Counted from the first letter of the stretch, positions 1 through 9,610 are shown. The stretch: DNA of 64,000 nucleotides from JAJRTE01 sp964418585 (GCA_964418585.1 CAYQMG010000148.1:1-64000); one strand, 5' to 3'. Notes: generated by a model from the sequence alone, not told the origin. Program-made: numbers and translations.

Positions 1-692
1 CGCCCCTTCATCTCCTCGTTCGGCAGATTCACCACAGAAACCGTCTTCTCGGTGACATACTCCCCCGCATACCGCTGAACCGCCATCGCAATGATGTTCT
101 TGGCCTTCCGATCCGCCTGCGCCAGAGCCTCGTCCTCCAGCTCCTTCACCCGCTTGGCAATCTCCATCCGGTGCTTCTGCTCCACCGACTCGAAAACCCG
201 CTTCCGAGCCTCCGAGCGCGAAAGCTGCGCCACCTCCATCAGCTTGCTCTCCGCTCGAGCCACCAACTCGTTCGCCTCGGCCGTCTTCTCCTCAACCTCC
301 CGCTCCTTGCGCGCAACCGTCCGCTCCCGCTCGTCAACCTCCCGCTCCCGCTGCTCCAGACTCGCCAGCCGCTTGTCCAGATTCTCCTCGCGCTTGTCCA
401 GGTTCTCTTCCTTGATCCGAAGCCGGTTGTCTCGCTCCTGAAGCTGACTCCGCTCCCGCTTGACATCCTGCTCAAACTTCTCGTTCTCCTTGATCGTCAG
501 TTCTCGCGCCGCCAACTCCGCACGCTTCACCACATGCTCGGCCTGGCTCTTCGCGTCCGCCAAAATGCGTCGCGCTTCCTCCTCCGCCGCAGCACGCTGC
601 TTCGCCAGATCCTGGCCCTTCCGGAGGTAGCCCACGCCGACTCCCACGCCAAAAGCCAGCAGCGCTGCCAGTGCTATCCATAGGGTTTCCAA
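1..692 (-). CDS. rny: Ribonuclease Y, N-terminal part (cut by window edge)
   Basis: Endoribonuclease that starts mRNA decay at the inner membrane face. The visible 230 residues contain one N-terminal membrane helix (about residues 4-22), a long Glu/Arg/Lys-rich coiled coil (about 25-185), and the entry to the KH domain, ending in VVNLPNEEMKGR, which is diagnostic of RNase Y. The remaining KH and HD domains lie outside the window. No ATG fits. The chosen TTG start (692-690) follows GAGGAG with an 8-base spacer, and the first residues read METLWIAL. It lies downstream of zapA and a probable 6S RNA on the same strand. The family assignment is firm; the start codon is an inference. Confidence 0.93.
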   Translation of the reverse strand, partial: METLWIALAALLAFGVGVGVGYLRKGQDLAKQRAAAEEEARRILADAKSQAEHVVKRAELAARELTIKENEKFEQDVKRERSQLQERDNRLRIKEENLDKREENLDKRLASLEQREREVDERERTVARKEREVEEKTAEANELVARAESKLMEVAQLSRSEARKRVFESVEQKHRMEIAKRVKELEDEALAQADRKAKNIIAMAVQRYAGEYVTEKTVSVVNLPNEEMKG

Positions 693-729
693 AACGGGTA
701 CTCCTCGCAGCCGGTTTCGACGCACTCAA

Positions 730-880
730 GGCACCCCGCCCCCGGCTTGTCAGCAGGTCTCTCGGATCATCGCTTCGCTGGTCACGGAACGACCGCACAG
801 GGGACAGGCACGGTGTTCCGAACACGACACGTGACCACGGCCGCCCGCAGCCACAGGGTAGGGGTTTCCCGGCGGGTGTA
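730..880 (-). ncRNA. ssrS: Probable 6S RNA
   Basis: This is the 230-base gap between zapA and rny, on their strand. It can fold into a closing stem (CACCCGCC near 878 with GGCGGGGTG near 735), an open middle, and a long imperfect terminal hairpin (GGTCACG at 836-830 with CGTGACC at 785-779; inside it CGGAAC with GTTCCG and ACCG with CGGT). A CTGTCCCCTGTGCGG stretch resembles the CAGTCCCCTGAGCCG of E. coli 6S RNA, although here it falls in the hairpin. 6S RNA commonly lies beside zapA. The ends are estimates, and the identification rests on location and shape, not on a covariance search. Confidence 0.45.
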
Positions 881-923
881 CACACCGAACCGTCGAGGCG
901 TCAAGGTCGTACGCCAAGGGGCG

Positions 924-1211
924 TCAGGGTGAGGGCTTGTCGAGAAGATCCGACAGTCGGTCCGTCCGCTCCTCCATCTGGTCGAGAATCGCCGCCACAC
1001 GGCGGCGGAAGACGAAGTACTCGTTGGCGATGTTCAATGCGCCCATGACCGCGACCCGGAGGGTGTTCACGTGTCCGCCACGCTGCAACTCCCTCAATCT
1101 CGAGTCCACATACTGCGCCACTTCTTTGAGTTGACCCTCGTCCTGGTCGCTTTTGACGACATATTTTTGACCAAGAATGGTAATTTCGGCTCTTCGGCTC
1201 AATGCATACAC
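924..1211 (-). CDS. zapA: Cell division protein ZapA
   Basis: A 95-residue ZapA-family protein, which crosslinks FtsZ protofilaments at the division septum. The N-terminal half carries the family pattern ITILGQKYVVKSDQDE, followed by a helix with VAQYVDSRLREL, and the C-terminal half is a coiled coil (about 58-90) that mediates tetramerisation. Length is typical. The start shown is GTG; a TTG three codons later, after AAGGTG with a 6-base spacer, is an alternative. A near-perfect sigma-70 promoter lies just upstream, so zapA probably heads a transcript that runs through the probable 6S RNA to rny, as in other deltaproteobacteria. Confidence 0.92.
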   Translation of the reverse strand: MYALSRRAEITILGQKYVVKSDQDEGQLKEVAQYVDSRLRELQRGGHVNTLRVAVMGALNIANEYFVFRRRVAAILDQMEERTDRLSDLLDKPSP

Positions 1212-1231
1212 CTTACTCTTCCCCCGCTTCC

Positions 1232-1260
1232 ATCCTATTGAGGGCCAGCGTCGATGTCAA
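1232..1260 (-). promoter_or_regulatory. Sigma-70 promoter for zapA
   Basis: On the minus strand, TTGACA (1260-1255) and TAGGAT (1237-1232) are 17 bases apart. Transcription would start near 1225, about 14 bases before the zapA start. Confidence 0.65.
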
Positions 1261-1360
1261 GGGCATTGTGGTTGCAACGGCAATGGGTTCGGGCGTCTGG
1301 TTGTGGAGGAAGGGGTGAGTGGAGGGGATGGATGCGTGGGCGAGGATTCGAGGGATGAGG

Positions 1361-2557
1361 TCAGAAGAGGGCGGAGACGAACCGTTCCGGGTCGAACGGC
1401 TGGAGGTCCTCGATTTTTTCTCCGACCCCGATGAACTTGACCGGGAGGTCCAGTTCGTTGACGATGGCGATGACGATGCCGCCCTTGGCGGTGCCGTCGA
1501 GTTTTGTGAGCACGAGACCGGTGAGGGAAGTGCCCTGGTGGAAGACGCGGGCCTGGGCGAGGGCGTTTTGGCCCATGGTGGCGTCGAGGACGAGGAGGAC
1601 CTCGTGTGGTGCGCCGGGGATGGCCTTTCCGATGACACGACGTACCTTTTTGAGTTCCTCCATGAGGCTGACCTTGGTGTGGAGTCTGCCTGCGGTGTCG
1701 GCGATGACCACGTCGGCGCCGCGTGCCTTGGCGGCCTGGAGTGCGTCGTAGATGACCGATGCGGGGTCGGCTCCTTCCTTGTTTTTCACGATATCGGCCC
1801 CGGCGCGTTCGGCCCAGATTTCGAGCTGTTCGATTGCGGCGGCCCGGAAGGTGTCGCCTGCGGCGAGGATGACTTTCTTGCCCTGGGCGGTGAACCGGGC
1901 GGCGAGTTTGCCGATGGTGGTGGTCTTTCCGGTGCCGTTGACGCCGACCACGAGGATGACGAGGGGGGGGTGGTCGGTGTCGCGCAGGGCCACGTCGTCC
2001 CGTTCGAGGATACGGAGGATGCGGGTCTTGAGGAATTCGCGGAGTGCGGTCGGGTCGTGGAGTGCGTCCCGGTCGACCTGTTCCCGCATTTCGTCGAGGA
2101 GTCGCTGGGTGGTCCGGACGCCGATGTCTGCGGTGATGAGGACGGCCTCGAGTTCCTCGTAGAGGGATTCGTCGATTTCCTTGCGGCCCCGGAACACGGC
2201 GTCGAGGCGTGCGACGAACTGGGCCTGGGTTCTGGAAAGGCCCTTGACCAGGCGACTGAACAGGGTATCGGGTGCGGGAGGTTTTTCCGCGGGAGGTGTC
2301 TCCGCGGGTGCCTCCACCGGGGCCGGTTCAGGCGGTTTTTCCCCGGGTTCGGCCAGGGCGGGTTTTTCCGGGACCGCCGCGGGCAGCGCCTTTTCCGGGG
2401 CCTCTTGCGGGATTTCTCCGGGTTTCTCGAGCGGTTCGGGGCGCTTGGGCTTTTCTTCCGGGGCGGGAAGTGCCTTGCGCCTCGAGCGCCTGATTGCGTA
2501 GCCGGCGATCAGCACGAGCAGGGTGCCGGCGGCCACCAGTAGCCACAACCAATCCAT
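1361..2557 (-). CDS. ftsY: Signal recognition particle receptor FtsY
   Basis: SRP receptor GTPase that docks ribosome-SRP complexes at the membrane. The 398 residues comprise an N-terminal membrane helix (about 4-22), a Pro/Glu-rich linker (30-97) and the NG domain (about 100-398). GTPase motifs are complete: GVNGTGKTT (205-213), DTFRAAA (235-241), DTAGR (287-291) and TKLDG (351-355). The ATG start follows AGGAGG with a 5-base spacer. It lies 43 bases downstream of smc on the same strand, the common smc-ftsY arrangement. The true membrane-helix N-terminus, rather than the amphipathic helix of E. coli FtsY, is typical of deltaproteobacterial homologues. Confidence 0.97.
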   Translation of the reverse strand: MDWLWLLVAAGTLLVLIAGYAIRRSRRKALPAPEEKPKRPEPLEKPGEIPQEAPEKALPAAVPEKPALAEPGEKPPEPAPVEAPAETPPAEKPPAPDTLFSRLVKGLSRTQAQFVARLDAVFRGRKEIDESLYEELEAVLITADIGVRTTQRLLDEMREQVDRDALHDPTALREFLKTRILRILERDDVALRDTDHPPLVILVVGVNGTGKTTTIGKLAARFTAQGKKVILAAGDTFRAAAIEQLEIWAERAGADIVKNKEGADPASVIYDALQAAKARGADVVIADTAGRLHTKVSLMEELKKVRRVIGKAIPGAPHEVLLVLDATMGQNALAQARVFHQGTSLTGLVLTKLDGTAKGGIVIAIVNELDLPVKFIGVGEKIEDLQPFDPERFVSALF

Positions 2558-2600
2558 GACAACCTCCTGGGATCCTTCGACCCGGCGTGGGTCCGGAAGG

Positions 2601-5600
2601 TCACTCCTGTTTTTTCAGGTCCACGGTGACCAGGCGTGAGACGCCCGGTTCTTCCATGGTAATCCCGTACAGCGTATCGGCAATCTCCATCGTCTGCTTG
2701 TTGTGCGTGATCACGATGAACTGGGACATCCGGGCCAGTTCCTGGATCACCTCGTGGAATCGTCCGCTGTTCACCTCATCGAGCGGCGCGTCCACCTCGT
2801 CGAGCACGCAAAAAGGGCTGGGCCGCACCAGGAACAGGGCGAAGATGAGTCCAATGGCCGCCATCGCCTTCTCGCCTCCGGACAGGAGATTCATGTTCTG
2901 GAGGCGTTTGCCGGGCGGCTGGACGATGATGTCCACCCCGGTCTCGAGGAGGTTGCTTTCGTCAGTGAGCACGAGGCGGGCCGAGCCTCCGTCGAACAGC
3001 TTCGGGAAGATCTCCTCGAAGTTTGCATTCACGGCGTCGAAGGTCCGGCGGAACCGGTTTCTCGAGGTCCGGTTGATTCGCTGGATCGCGGCGCGAATCG
3101 AAGCCACGGATCGCCGAAGGTCTTCCTCCTGGGCTTCGGTGAATGCGGTTCGTTCCTCCAGGGTGCGATACTCCTCCACGGCGGCCAGATTGACCTCACC
3201 GAGACGGTTGAGCCGTCGGCGCGCCGCGGCCACGTCCGATTCCCAGCGTGCGATCACCTGGTCGGTCGATTCTCCGCCGGCCGGGGTCAGTTCGGAGCGG
3301 AGTCGGGCGACGATACCGGCTTCGAGGCTGAGGGTTTCCCCGGAATCGGGGTCGGTCAAGGTCACCATCGCGGAGGGGTCGGCCCGGGCCGCCGACTCCT
3401 CGACCTCGCCACGAGGCTGCCCGAATACGGTCCAGAGCGGCGCGATGGAGCCGTCGAAACGTTCTTCGATACCCTGGCGCACGTGTTCGAGCTTGAGGTC
3501 GATCTCGGAGACCTCGAGTTTGAGGCGGCCCACAGCGCGCGATGCCTCCTCGTGGCGACTCCTGGCCGAGTCGAGGCGGGATTGCTCGACGGCGAGCGCC
3601 CGTTTCGCCTCTGCATAGTCGGCCTCGAGGTCGGCCAATTCGGTGCGTGCCTCGGCAGCTTCCTTGCGCGCGGCCTCGAGTGCGGCGGCTGCGCCACGTT
3701 GCTCCTGGTCCGCCCGGTGCCATTCTTCGGTGAGGGCTTTCGTGCGCTGTTCGAGGCGGGCGATGGCGCTGGTCGCTTCCCGGATCTCTTCTGACAGCCG
3801 CTTGAGTGCCCGCTCGGCCTCTCCGTGTCGGGCACGGGTATCGGACATTTCGAGCCGGGCGCGGGTTTCTTCCTCGCGGATCTGGTCGATCTCCGACCCG
3901 GCCTGGGCCACCGTGGCCTCGAGGGTCGCGAGTTCCTCTTCCCTGGCAGCTCGTGCGCCTTCCTCGGCCTCGAGGCGTGCGGCGGTCTCCCGGGACTCCC
4001 GGCGCAGGTCCTCGAGCTGGGCCGCAAGGCTGCGTGCGTCCAGTGCCCGGAGGCGTTTCTGGGACTGGAGCCGGGAAGCGTCCGCCTCGGCCCGCTTGAG
4101 TGCCTGCTCGGTCTCTGCCACCTCGAGCGCGTGGGCGTGGTGCTGTTCGCGCAGGGACTCCAGGTCGGCCTCGGTTCCACTCAGGCGGTCCCGGATCGAT
4201 TCCAGTTGTTCCCGGGCCTGGTCATACGCCTGTTCCAGGCGTGCCGTTTCGGCCGCGAGACGGCGGATTTCGTCTTTTTTGTGCAGGATGCCCCGGCCCC
4301 GGCCCCCACCGCCGGAGAGAGACCCGTCAGGGGCCAGGACCGTTCCGTCGGGGGTGACCCAGGTCCAGGGGTGGCCGGCCCGGTGGAGTCGGATCGCGTG
4401 GTTCACGTCGTCGACCAGGGCGGCCCCTCCGAGGAGGGTTCGGACCACCGGGTCCTGCCTGGCCGCGTTCGGGACGAGGTCGAGGAAGGCGCCGATCACG
4501 GCGGGGTCGTCCGGCAGTGGCGCCGGTTCTGGCGGGTTGATGTCGCGCGGGACCAGCGTGGCGCGCCCCCCTTCGGTGGCCTGAAGGAATGCCACCGCGT
4601 CGCGTGCGTCCTCCAGGGTTCTGGCCACCACCGATTCCAGCCGGTGCTCGAGCAGGGCCTCTGCAGCGGCGAGGTGGTCTCGAGGCAGTTCGATCAGGTC
4701 GGCCACCGTGCCTTCCAGGCCCTGGCCCCGGTAGGTCACCAGCAGGGTGCGGACCCCTTCCCCGTACCCGTCCAGGGTGCGCTCGAGGTCGTGCAGGGAG
4801 TCGAGGCGGGAGCGCTTGCGGGTCCAGGTCTCCCGAACCCGGGCCACGGTTTGTTCCATGCCCTTGCGTTCCTCGATCAGCCGTTTGCGTTCGGCCTCGA
4901 GACCCTTCACCATGTCCCGGGCGGCCTCGAGGGCCTCCTTTCGGTTCTGAAGAGTGTGTCGGGTTTGCGTGCATGTCTGTTCTGCCCGGGCCGACTCGGC
5001 GGTCAAGGTTTCCAGTTCGGCCTGGTTGCGTTCGATCCGGCCCACCAACTCCTGCTCCCGCCGCTCGAGATTGATCAGGCTGTTGCGCAGTCGAGCGACG
5101 GCGGTGAGGTGGCCGACCACGGCACGCTTCCCCCGGTCCAGGCGGGAAGCCACCTCGGTCCTGGTCCGGATGGCTGCTTCTCGGCGCTCGGAGACCTGGG
5201 CCAGGCGCTGCTCCAGGTCGTCCATCGTCTTTCGAAGCCGATCCCGACGTTGCCCGGCTTCCGCCTGCTGGCGCTCCAGGAGGCGAAGTCGTTGCGCACG
5301 ACCGGCCATTTCCGCGGCCACCTCCTGCTTGCGTTGCTCGATGGAACGAAGGCGGTCTCCCTGGAGCCGGAGGGTGTTCTGGTGAAGTTGAATCGCCGCC
5401 TCCGCCCGGGACAGCTTTTCCCGGAGCCGGGACACCCTGCGGCCCTGGTCTCCGAGTCTGGCACGGGTCTGTTCGAGTCGCCTGGACGCTTCGGTCATGG
5501 CGTGCGCCGCCCCGGCCATGGCCTGCTCCTGAGCCTCGAGTCGTGTGCGGGCGTCGGCCCTCTGGTGGCTGAGTTTGCCCCACCGGAGCAAGGCGACCAC

Positions 5601-6290
5601 CAGGTCCCCCAGCCGGGCCCTGGTGCGGAGTTCCTGGTACTGCCGCGCCTTTTCCGCCTGGCGCTCCAGACTCTTGAGTTGTCGTCTGAGTTCCCGGAGC
5701 AAGTCGCTGACCCGGTCCAGGTTCTGTTGGGTCCGATCCAGTTGTCGGAGTGCCTCGTCCCGGCGCGCCTTGTACCGGGTGATACCGGCGGCCTCTTCCA
5801 GGAGGCGTCGCCGCTCCTCGGGCCGGGCGCTCACGATACTGTCCACCCGTCCCTGCTCGATGATGGAGTAGGCCCGCATGCCCGCCCCGGTGTCCATGAA
5901 CAGGTCCTGGATGTCGCGGAGTCTGCATGCCAGGCCGTTGATCTTGTATTCTGATTCGCCGGAGCGGTGGAGGCAGCGGGTCACCTGGAGTTCGGAGAAA
6001 TGGGCGTAGGCGCCGGCAAACGGGCCGTGGGCGTTGGACAGGGTGAGGGTGACCTCGGCCAGGCCGACCGGTGCCCTGTGAGCGCTTCCATTGAAGATCA
6101 CGTCCAGCATGCCCTGTCCGCGCAGGTTGCGGGGGCTCTGCTCGCCGAGCACCCACTTGATTGCGTCCATCACATTGCTCTTGCCGCACCCGTTGGGCCC
6201 CACGATGGCGGAGATACCTTCGCCGAACCGGAAGGTCACCCGGTCCACGAAGGACTTGAAGCCATGTATCTCCAGTTGCCTGATGCGCAT
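2601..6290 (-). CDS. smc: Chromosome segregation protein SMC
   Basis: Condensin ATPase that organises and segregates the chromosome. With the start at 6290 it has 1229 residues, usual for the family. The N-terminal head reads MRIRQLEIHGFKSF with Walker A GPNGCGKSN (31-39). Two very long coiled coils flank a hinge (about 520-680, with YGEGVRTLLVTYRGQGLEGTV). The C-terminal head has the ABC signature LSGGEK followed by the Walker B segment FCVLDEVDAPLD. The reading frame continues open to 6455, but the extra 55 residues do not look like SMC, and the family begins at MRIRQ. No strong Shine-Dalgarno is visible. It heads an smc-ftsY transcript. No scpA or scpB is visible nearby. Confidence 0.97.
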   Translation of the reverse strand: MRIRQLEIHGFKSFVDRVTFRFGEGISAIVGPNGCGKSNVMDAIKWVLGEQSPRNLRGQGMLDVIFNGSAHRAPVGLAEVTLTLSNAHGPFAGAYAHFSELQVTRCLHRSGESEYKINGLACRLRDIQDLFMDTGAGMRAYSIIEQGRVDSIVSARPEERRRLLEEAAGITRYKARRDEALRQLDRTQQNLDRVSDLLRELRRQLKSLERQAEKARQYQELRTRARLGDLVVALLRWGKLSHQRADARTRLEAQEQAMAGAAHAMTEASRRLEQTRARLGDQGRRVSRLREKLSRAEAAIQLHQNTLRLQGDRLRSIEQRKQEVAAEMAGRAQRLRLLERQQAEAGQRRDRLRKTMDDLEQRLAQVSERREAAIRTRTEVASRLDRGKRAVVGHLTAVARLRNSLINLERREQELVGRIERNQAELETLTAESARAEQTCTQTRHTLQNRKEALEAARDMVKGLEAERKRLIEERKGMEQTVARVRETWTRKRSRLDSLHDLERTLDGYGEGVRTLLVTYRGQGLEGTVADLIELPRDHLAAAEALLEHRLESVVARTLEDARDAVAFLQATEGGRATLVPRDINPPEPAPLPDDPAVIGAFLDLVPNAARQDPVVRTLLGGAALVDDVNHAIRLHRAGHPWTWVTPDGTVLAPDGSLSGGGGRGRGILHKKDEIRRLAAETARLEQAYDQAREQLESIRDRLSGTEADLESLREQHHAHALEVAETEQALKRAEADASRLQSQKRLRALDARSLAAQLEDLRRESRETAARLEAEEGARAAREEELATLEATVAQAGSEIDQIREEETRARLEMSDTRARHGEAERALKRLSEEIREATSAIARLEQRTKALTEEWHRADQEQRGAAAALEAARKEAAEARTELADLEADYAEAKRALAVEQSRLDSARSRHEEASRAVGRLKLEVSEIDLKLEHVRQGIEERFDGSIAPLWTVFGQPRGEVEESAARADPSAMVTLTDPDSGETLSLEAGIVARLRSELTPAGGESTDQVIARWESDVAAARRRLNRLGEVNLAAVEEYRTLEERTAFTEAQEEDLRRSVASIRAAIQRINRTSRNRFRRTFDAVNANFEEIFPKLFDGGSARLVLTDESNLLETGVDIIVQPPGKRLQNMNLLSGGEKAMAAIGLIFALFLVRPSPFCVLDEVDAPLDEVNSGRFHEVIQELARMSQFIVITHNKQTMEIADTLYGITMEEPGVSRLVTVDLKKQE

Positions 6291-6342
6291 GGTGCAGGGT
6301 TCCGCAGTGTTCGGGCCGGCCCAGGAGCGTGCCTGGGGTTTG

Positions 6343-6371
6343 GATATAGCATCGGAAGGCATTTTGCGAAA
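6343..6371 (-). promoter_or_regulatory. Possible sigma-70 promoter for smc
   Basis: Minus strand TTTCGC (6371-6366) and TATATC (6348-6343) with a 17-base spacer, about 50 bases before the smc start. The -35 element is weak. Confidence 0.35.
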
Positions 6372-6476
6372 GGCGGATTCATGGAGATCATGGTGCAGGT
6401 TGCGTGCGATTGCGTGTTCTGGACGGGGGTTCGACGCTTCTTCCCCTCGAAACATCCGGTGGGGGAGGGATTGCAG

Positions 6477-6513
6477 TTGCGCAGGTTGTTTCGCACGCTA
6501 GAATTCACGCTAG
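6477..6513 (+). promoter_or_regulatory. Promoter with CACGCTAG direct repeats before the repeat lipoprotein
   Basis: TTGCGC (6477-6482) and TAGAAT (6499-6504) are 16 bases apart. The octamer CACGCTAG occurs at 6494-6501 and again at 6506-6513, one on each side of the -10 region, with a 12-base period. This is a possible regulator binding site. Confidence 0.4.
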
Positions 6514-6562
6514 CAGAGCCGTCGCGGTGCCTGGGAACCATGGAAGAGTGGGGAGCGGGATC

Positions 6563-9500
6563 ATGCCTGGAAACGTTGTCTTGCCGAGACCTGTCGTTGG
6601 GGTGACTGCTGTCGCTGGAGCGCTGTTTCTTGTCGCCTGCGGCGGCGGCGAGGAGGCCACGCCGACTCCTGCGCCAAGTCCCACGCCCATTCCGGTTTGC
6701 GAGCTTGCCTGGAACCCGGACTCCCTCGACTTCGGGACCGTGCTGACCCGTGAGCGCGTCAGCCTTGACGCCACGCTCGAGGCGGTGGGGACCCTGGACT
6801 GTGTGGTGCGGGACGTGGAGATCGAGGGACCGGCGTCCAAGCAGTTTTCCATAGCATCCGCCCCGGACCTTCCGAGAACCCTCCTGCCCGGTGGCACCGG
6901 GTTGACCTTCACCTTCGAGTTTCATCCTTCCTATCCCGGCACGTTCGATGCGTACGTGGTCATGGAGTCCGAGGATCGGGACGCGGAATTGGCCTTGCTG
7001 GCCGTGGGATACATGCCCGACGAGGATGGGGACCTGGTGGACGATCGGGACGACAACTGCCCTGGGCTTGCCAATCCGGACCAGTGGGACTGGGACGACG
7101 ACGGCATTGGGGACGACTGTGACGAATGCCCGCGCGACCCGGAGAACGATGTGGACGGGGACCAGGTTTGCGGCAACCGGGACAACTGCCCGGAGACCGC
7201 CAACCCGGATCAGGGGGACTCGGACCAGGATTTCCTGGGGGACGCCTGCGACTGGGAGGATTGCGACGGTCGAGACAACGACGGGGACGGCCTGGTGGAT
7301 GAGGACTTTGTCGACGCGGACGGAATCGGCGGGGCCGACTGCCATGACGACGATGGGGACGGAGTGAGCGAGGAGGAGGGGGACTGTGACGACACGGACG
7401 CCACGGTCTACCCCGGGGCGGTGGAGGCGTGGTACGATGGCCGTGATTCCGACTGCGACGGCGTGGAAGACCCGGACCCTTGCGACGTGCTTCCGTCAGC
7501 ACGGGAGGTCCCGGTGACGACCGGGTGCAGTGTGGACCTCGAGGTGGAGTTCGTGGGCGTGTGCATGCCCGCCTGCGAGGAGGAGGTGTCGGTGGTGGGC
7601 GCCGTGCTCAACCACGGGTCCGACAGCGTGTCCGGCGCGGTGAGCCTGTCGGTCTACGGGGTCATGGAAGACGGATCCCGCGCACGCCTCACCACACTCG
7701 ACGTGGATGGCCTTGCGGCCGGATTCTCCAGCGAGGGACTCTCCTTCCCGGTCGGGACCTTTCACGACATCGAGGTCTATGACCACTTGAGCCTGGAGGT
7801 GAGCGGAGGGGAAGGCGTTGCAGACTGCGACCCGGGCAACGACGCTCAGACGGTGCCCCTGGATACCCTGGACTGCGCTGAGCCCGATTACTGCGAGGTC
7901 GGCCGGGCCGGATATCCCAACCAGACGGACCCGGACTGCTCCATCATCCTGCCGTGGCACCGGGTGTCGGCGGTGGTTCGGTGGCAGAAGCAGTCGTTTT
8001 CCGAGTTCCCGGAATACAACCAGGCCGCTGTGACCCCGATGGTGGGCAACCTGACCGACGACAACGGCGATGGCCGGATCGACGCCAACGACACGCCGGA
8101 CATCGTGTTCGTCACGTTCTACGCGGACGAGTACGAGGCTGACGGGGTACTCCGCGTCATCTCCGGGGACGACGGCCACGAGGTGTGGAGTGCGACCGGC
8201 GTGTACGCACTTTCCGGCGCGGCCCTGGGAGACGCGGACGCCGACGGGTGCCCCGAGGTCTACGCCATGAGCACGGACGGCGACCTGGTGGCGTTCGCCT
8301 GTGACGGAACACGGTTGTGGACGTGTCCCGCGGCTGCGTCTCCAGCGACCTACCCGGCGGTGGCGGACCTGGAAGGGGACGGCGACGCAGAGATCCTGGC
8401 CGGCCGAACGGTCTGTGACCACGAGGGCAACGTGGTGGTGACGACCGACCTGGTCCACACTTCGGAGACCACCTTTTTCGAGGACCTGGACCAGGACGGC
8501 GTCATGGAGATCGTGAGCGGTGCAGGCGTGAGCGCGGCGGACGGAACCACGCTGTGGACAGGGCCGGGAGGCCACGCGGCCGTGGCCGACTTCGATGCCG
8601 ACCAGTCGCCCGAGCTGGCCGTGGTCCACGACAACGACCTGGAACTGTACGACGACGACGGCACGCTGCTCTGGTCCTCCATCGTGTTCGAAGGGGGGGA
8701 TGGGCCGCCCACCATCGGAGATTTCGACAACGACGGCGCCCCCGAGATCGGGCTCGGCGCGGCCCACTTCTACCTCATGTTCGATGGAGACGGCACCCTG
8801 GTCTGGAATGCCTCCACCGTGGACGAGGTGTCGCAGCAGACGGTGGCCACGGTGTACGACCTGGACGGGGACGGAACCTCGGAAGTGGTCTACGCCGACC
8901 AGACCACCTTCTGGATCCTGGATGGCGCCACAGGGCAAGTGCGGTACCAGAACGAAAACCACGCCAGCCGCACCATGCAGGAGTACCCGGTCATTGTGGA
9001 TCTGGACGGAGATCGTCGGGCCGAGGTCGTGCTCACATCCGGGGATTTCGGGTTCGGCGGTTGGACCGGCCTCACGGTACTCGAGGACTCGTCCAACAAC
9101 TGGGTCACCGCTCGCCCCGTATGGAATCAGCATGCCTACCGTCCTTCCCACGTGGCGGACGACCTCAGCATTCCGGCGCGGCCGGATGCCACCTGGATCG
9201 ACGGAGAGAATGGGTTCCGGCAGGGTGGCTCCGGGGAACTGCTCCCCTATGACGTGCCCGACCTGGTGCCGGTGTTGGTCGCCCGGTGCGAGGCCGACTG
9301 CCCGCGGTCCAGTGGGGTGGTCTTTCAGGTGCGCAACAGCGGTCTTGGGGAAGCAGAGGCTCCCATTCCGTTCGCAATCTACGGGGTGGAAGCGGACGGG
9401 GGTGAATTCGCCATCGTGACCGGCGCCGTCGATGACCCCATCCCGGCAGGATGGACCTCGGCGTCGATTGAGGTTACACTGGACGATGACCAGATCATGC

Positions 9501-9610
9501 CCTTCGTCGCGCTGAAACTTCGGATTGACGACGATGGGTCGGGGCCGGGAGAAGAAAACGAGTGCGACGAAACCAACAACGCGCTCGAGCTTCCGTGGCC
9601 TTGCCAGTGA
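6563..9610 (+). CDS. Surface lipoprotein with thrombospondin-3, MopC-like and FG-GAP repeats
   Basis: Likely outer-surface lipoprotein of 1015 residues. The chosen ATG (6563) follows GGGGAGCGGG and gives a signal peptide ending in the lipobox LVAC (lipidated Cys26), then a Thr/Pro linker. In order come an Ig-like or DUF1573-like beta domain (about 45-150), Asp-rich calcium-binding thrombospondin type 3 repeats (DDRDDNCP, DDDGIGDDCD; about 155-230), MopC-like metal-binding segments (CDGRDNDGDGLVDED, GDCDDTDATVYPGA; about 235-300), a CARDB-like domain, a long FG-GAP/VCBS region with DxDxDG calcium loops (about 490-830), and a second CARDB-like domain ending at a Cys-rich C terminus. Such chains are common in Myxococcota-type genomes. 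The binding partner is unknown. Confidence 0.85.
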   Translation: MPGNVVLPRPVVGVTAVAGALFLVACGGGEEATPTPAPSPTPIPVCELAWNPDSLDFGTVLTRERVSLDATLEAVGTLDCVVRDVEIEGPASKQFSIASAPDLPRTLLPGGTGLTFTFEFHPSYPGTFDAYVVMESEDRDAELALLAVGYMPDEDGDLVDDRDDNCPGLANPDQWDWDDDGIGDDCDECPRDPENDVDGDQVCGNRDNCPETANPDQGDSDQDFLGDACDWEDCDGRDNDGDGLVDEDFVDADGIGGADCHDDDGDGVSEEEGDCDDTDATVYPGAVEAWYDGRDSDCDGVEDPDPCDVLPSAREVPVTTGCSVDLEVEFVGVCMPACEEEVSVVGAVLNHGSDSVSGAVSLSVYGVMEDGSRARLTTLDVDGLAAGFSSEGLSFPVGTFHDIEVYDHLSLEVSGGEGVADCDPGNDAQTVPLDTLDCAEPDYCEVGRAGYPNQTDPDCSIILPWHRVSAVVRWQKQSFSEFPEYNQAAVTPMVGNLTDDNGDGRIDANDTPDIVFVTFYADEYEADGVLRVISGDDGHEVWSATGVYALSGAALGDADADGCPEVYAMSTDGDLVAFACDGTRLWTCPAAASPATYPAVADLEGDGDAEILAGRTVCDHEGNVVVTTDLVHTSETTFFEDLDQDGVMEIVSGAGVSAADGTTLWTGPGGHAAVADFDADQSPELAVVHDNDLELYDDDGTLLWSSIVFEGGDGPPTIGDFDNDGAPEIGLGAAHFYLMFDGDGTLVWNASTVDEVSQQTVATVYDLDGDGTSEVVYADQTTFWILDGATGQVRYQNENHASRTMQEYPVIVDLDGDRRAEVVLTSGDFGFGGWTGLTVLEDSSNNWVTARPVWNQHAYRPSHVADDLSIPARPDATWIDGENGFRQGGSGELLPYDVPDLVPVLVARCEADCPRSSGVVFQVRNSGLGEAEAPIPFAIYGVEADGGEFAIVTGAVDDPIPAGWTSASIEVTLDDDQIMPFVALKLRIDDDGSGPGEENECDETNNALELPWPCQ

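Noticed and set aside
730..880. SRP 4.5S RNA near ftsY
   Set aside because: The conserved GGTCCGGAAGGAAGCAGC-type loop of SRP RNA is absent; the shape and location fit 6S RNA better.
6291..6455. N-terminal extension of SMC
   Set aside because: The frame is open, but the added 55 residues show no family resemblance, and SMC proteins begin at the MRIRQLEIHGFKSF segment.
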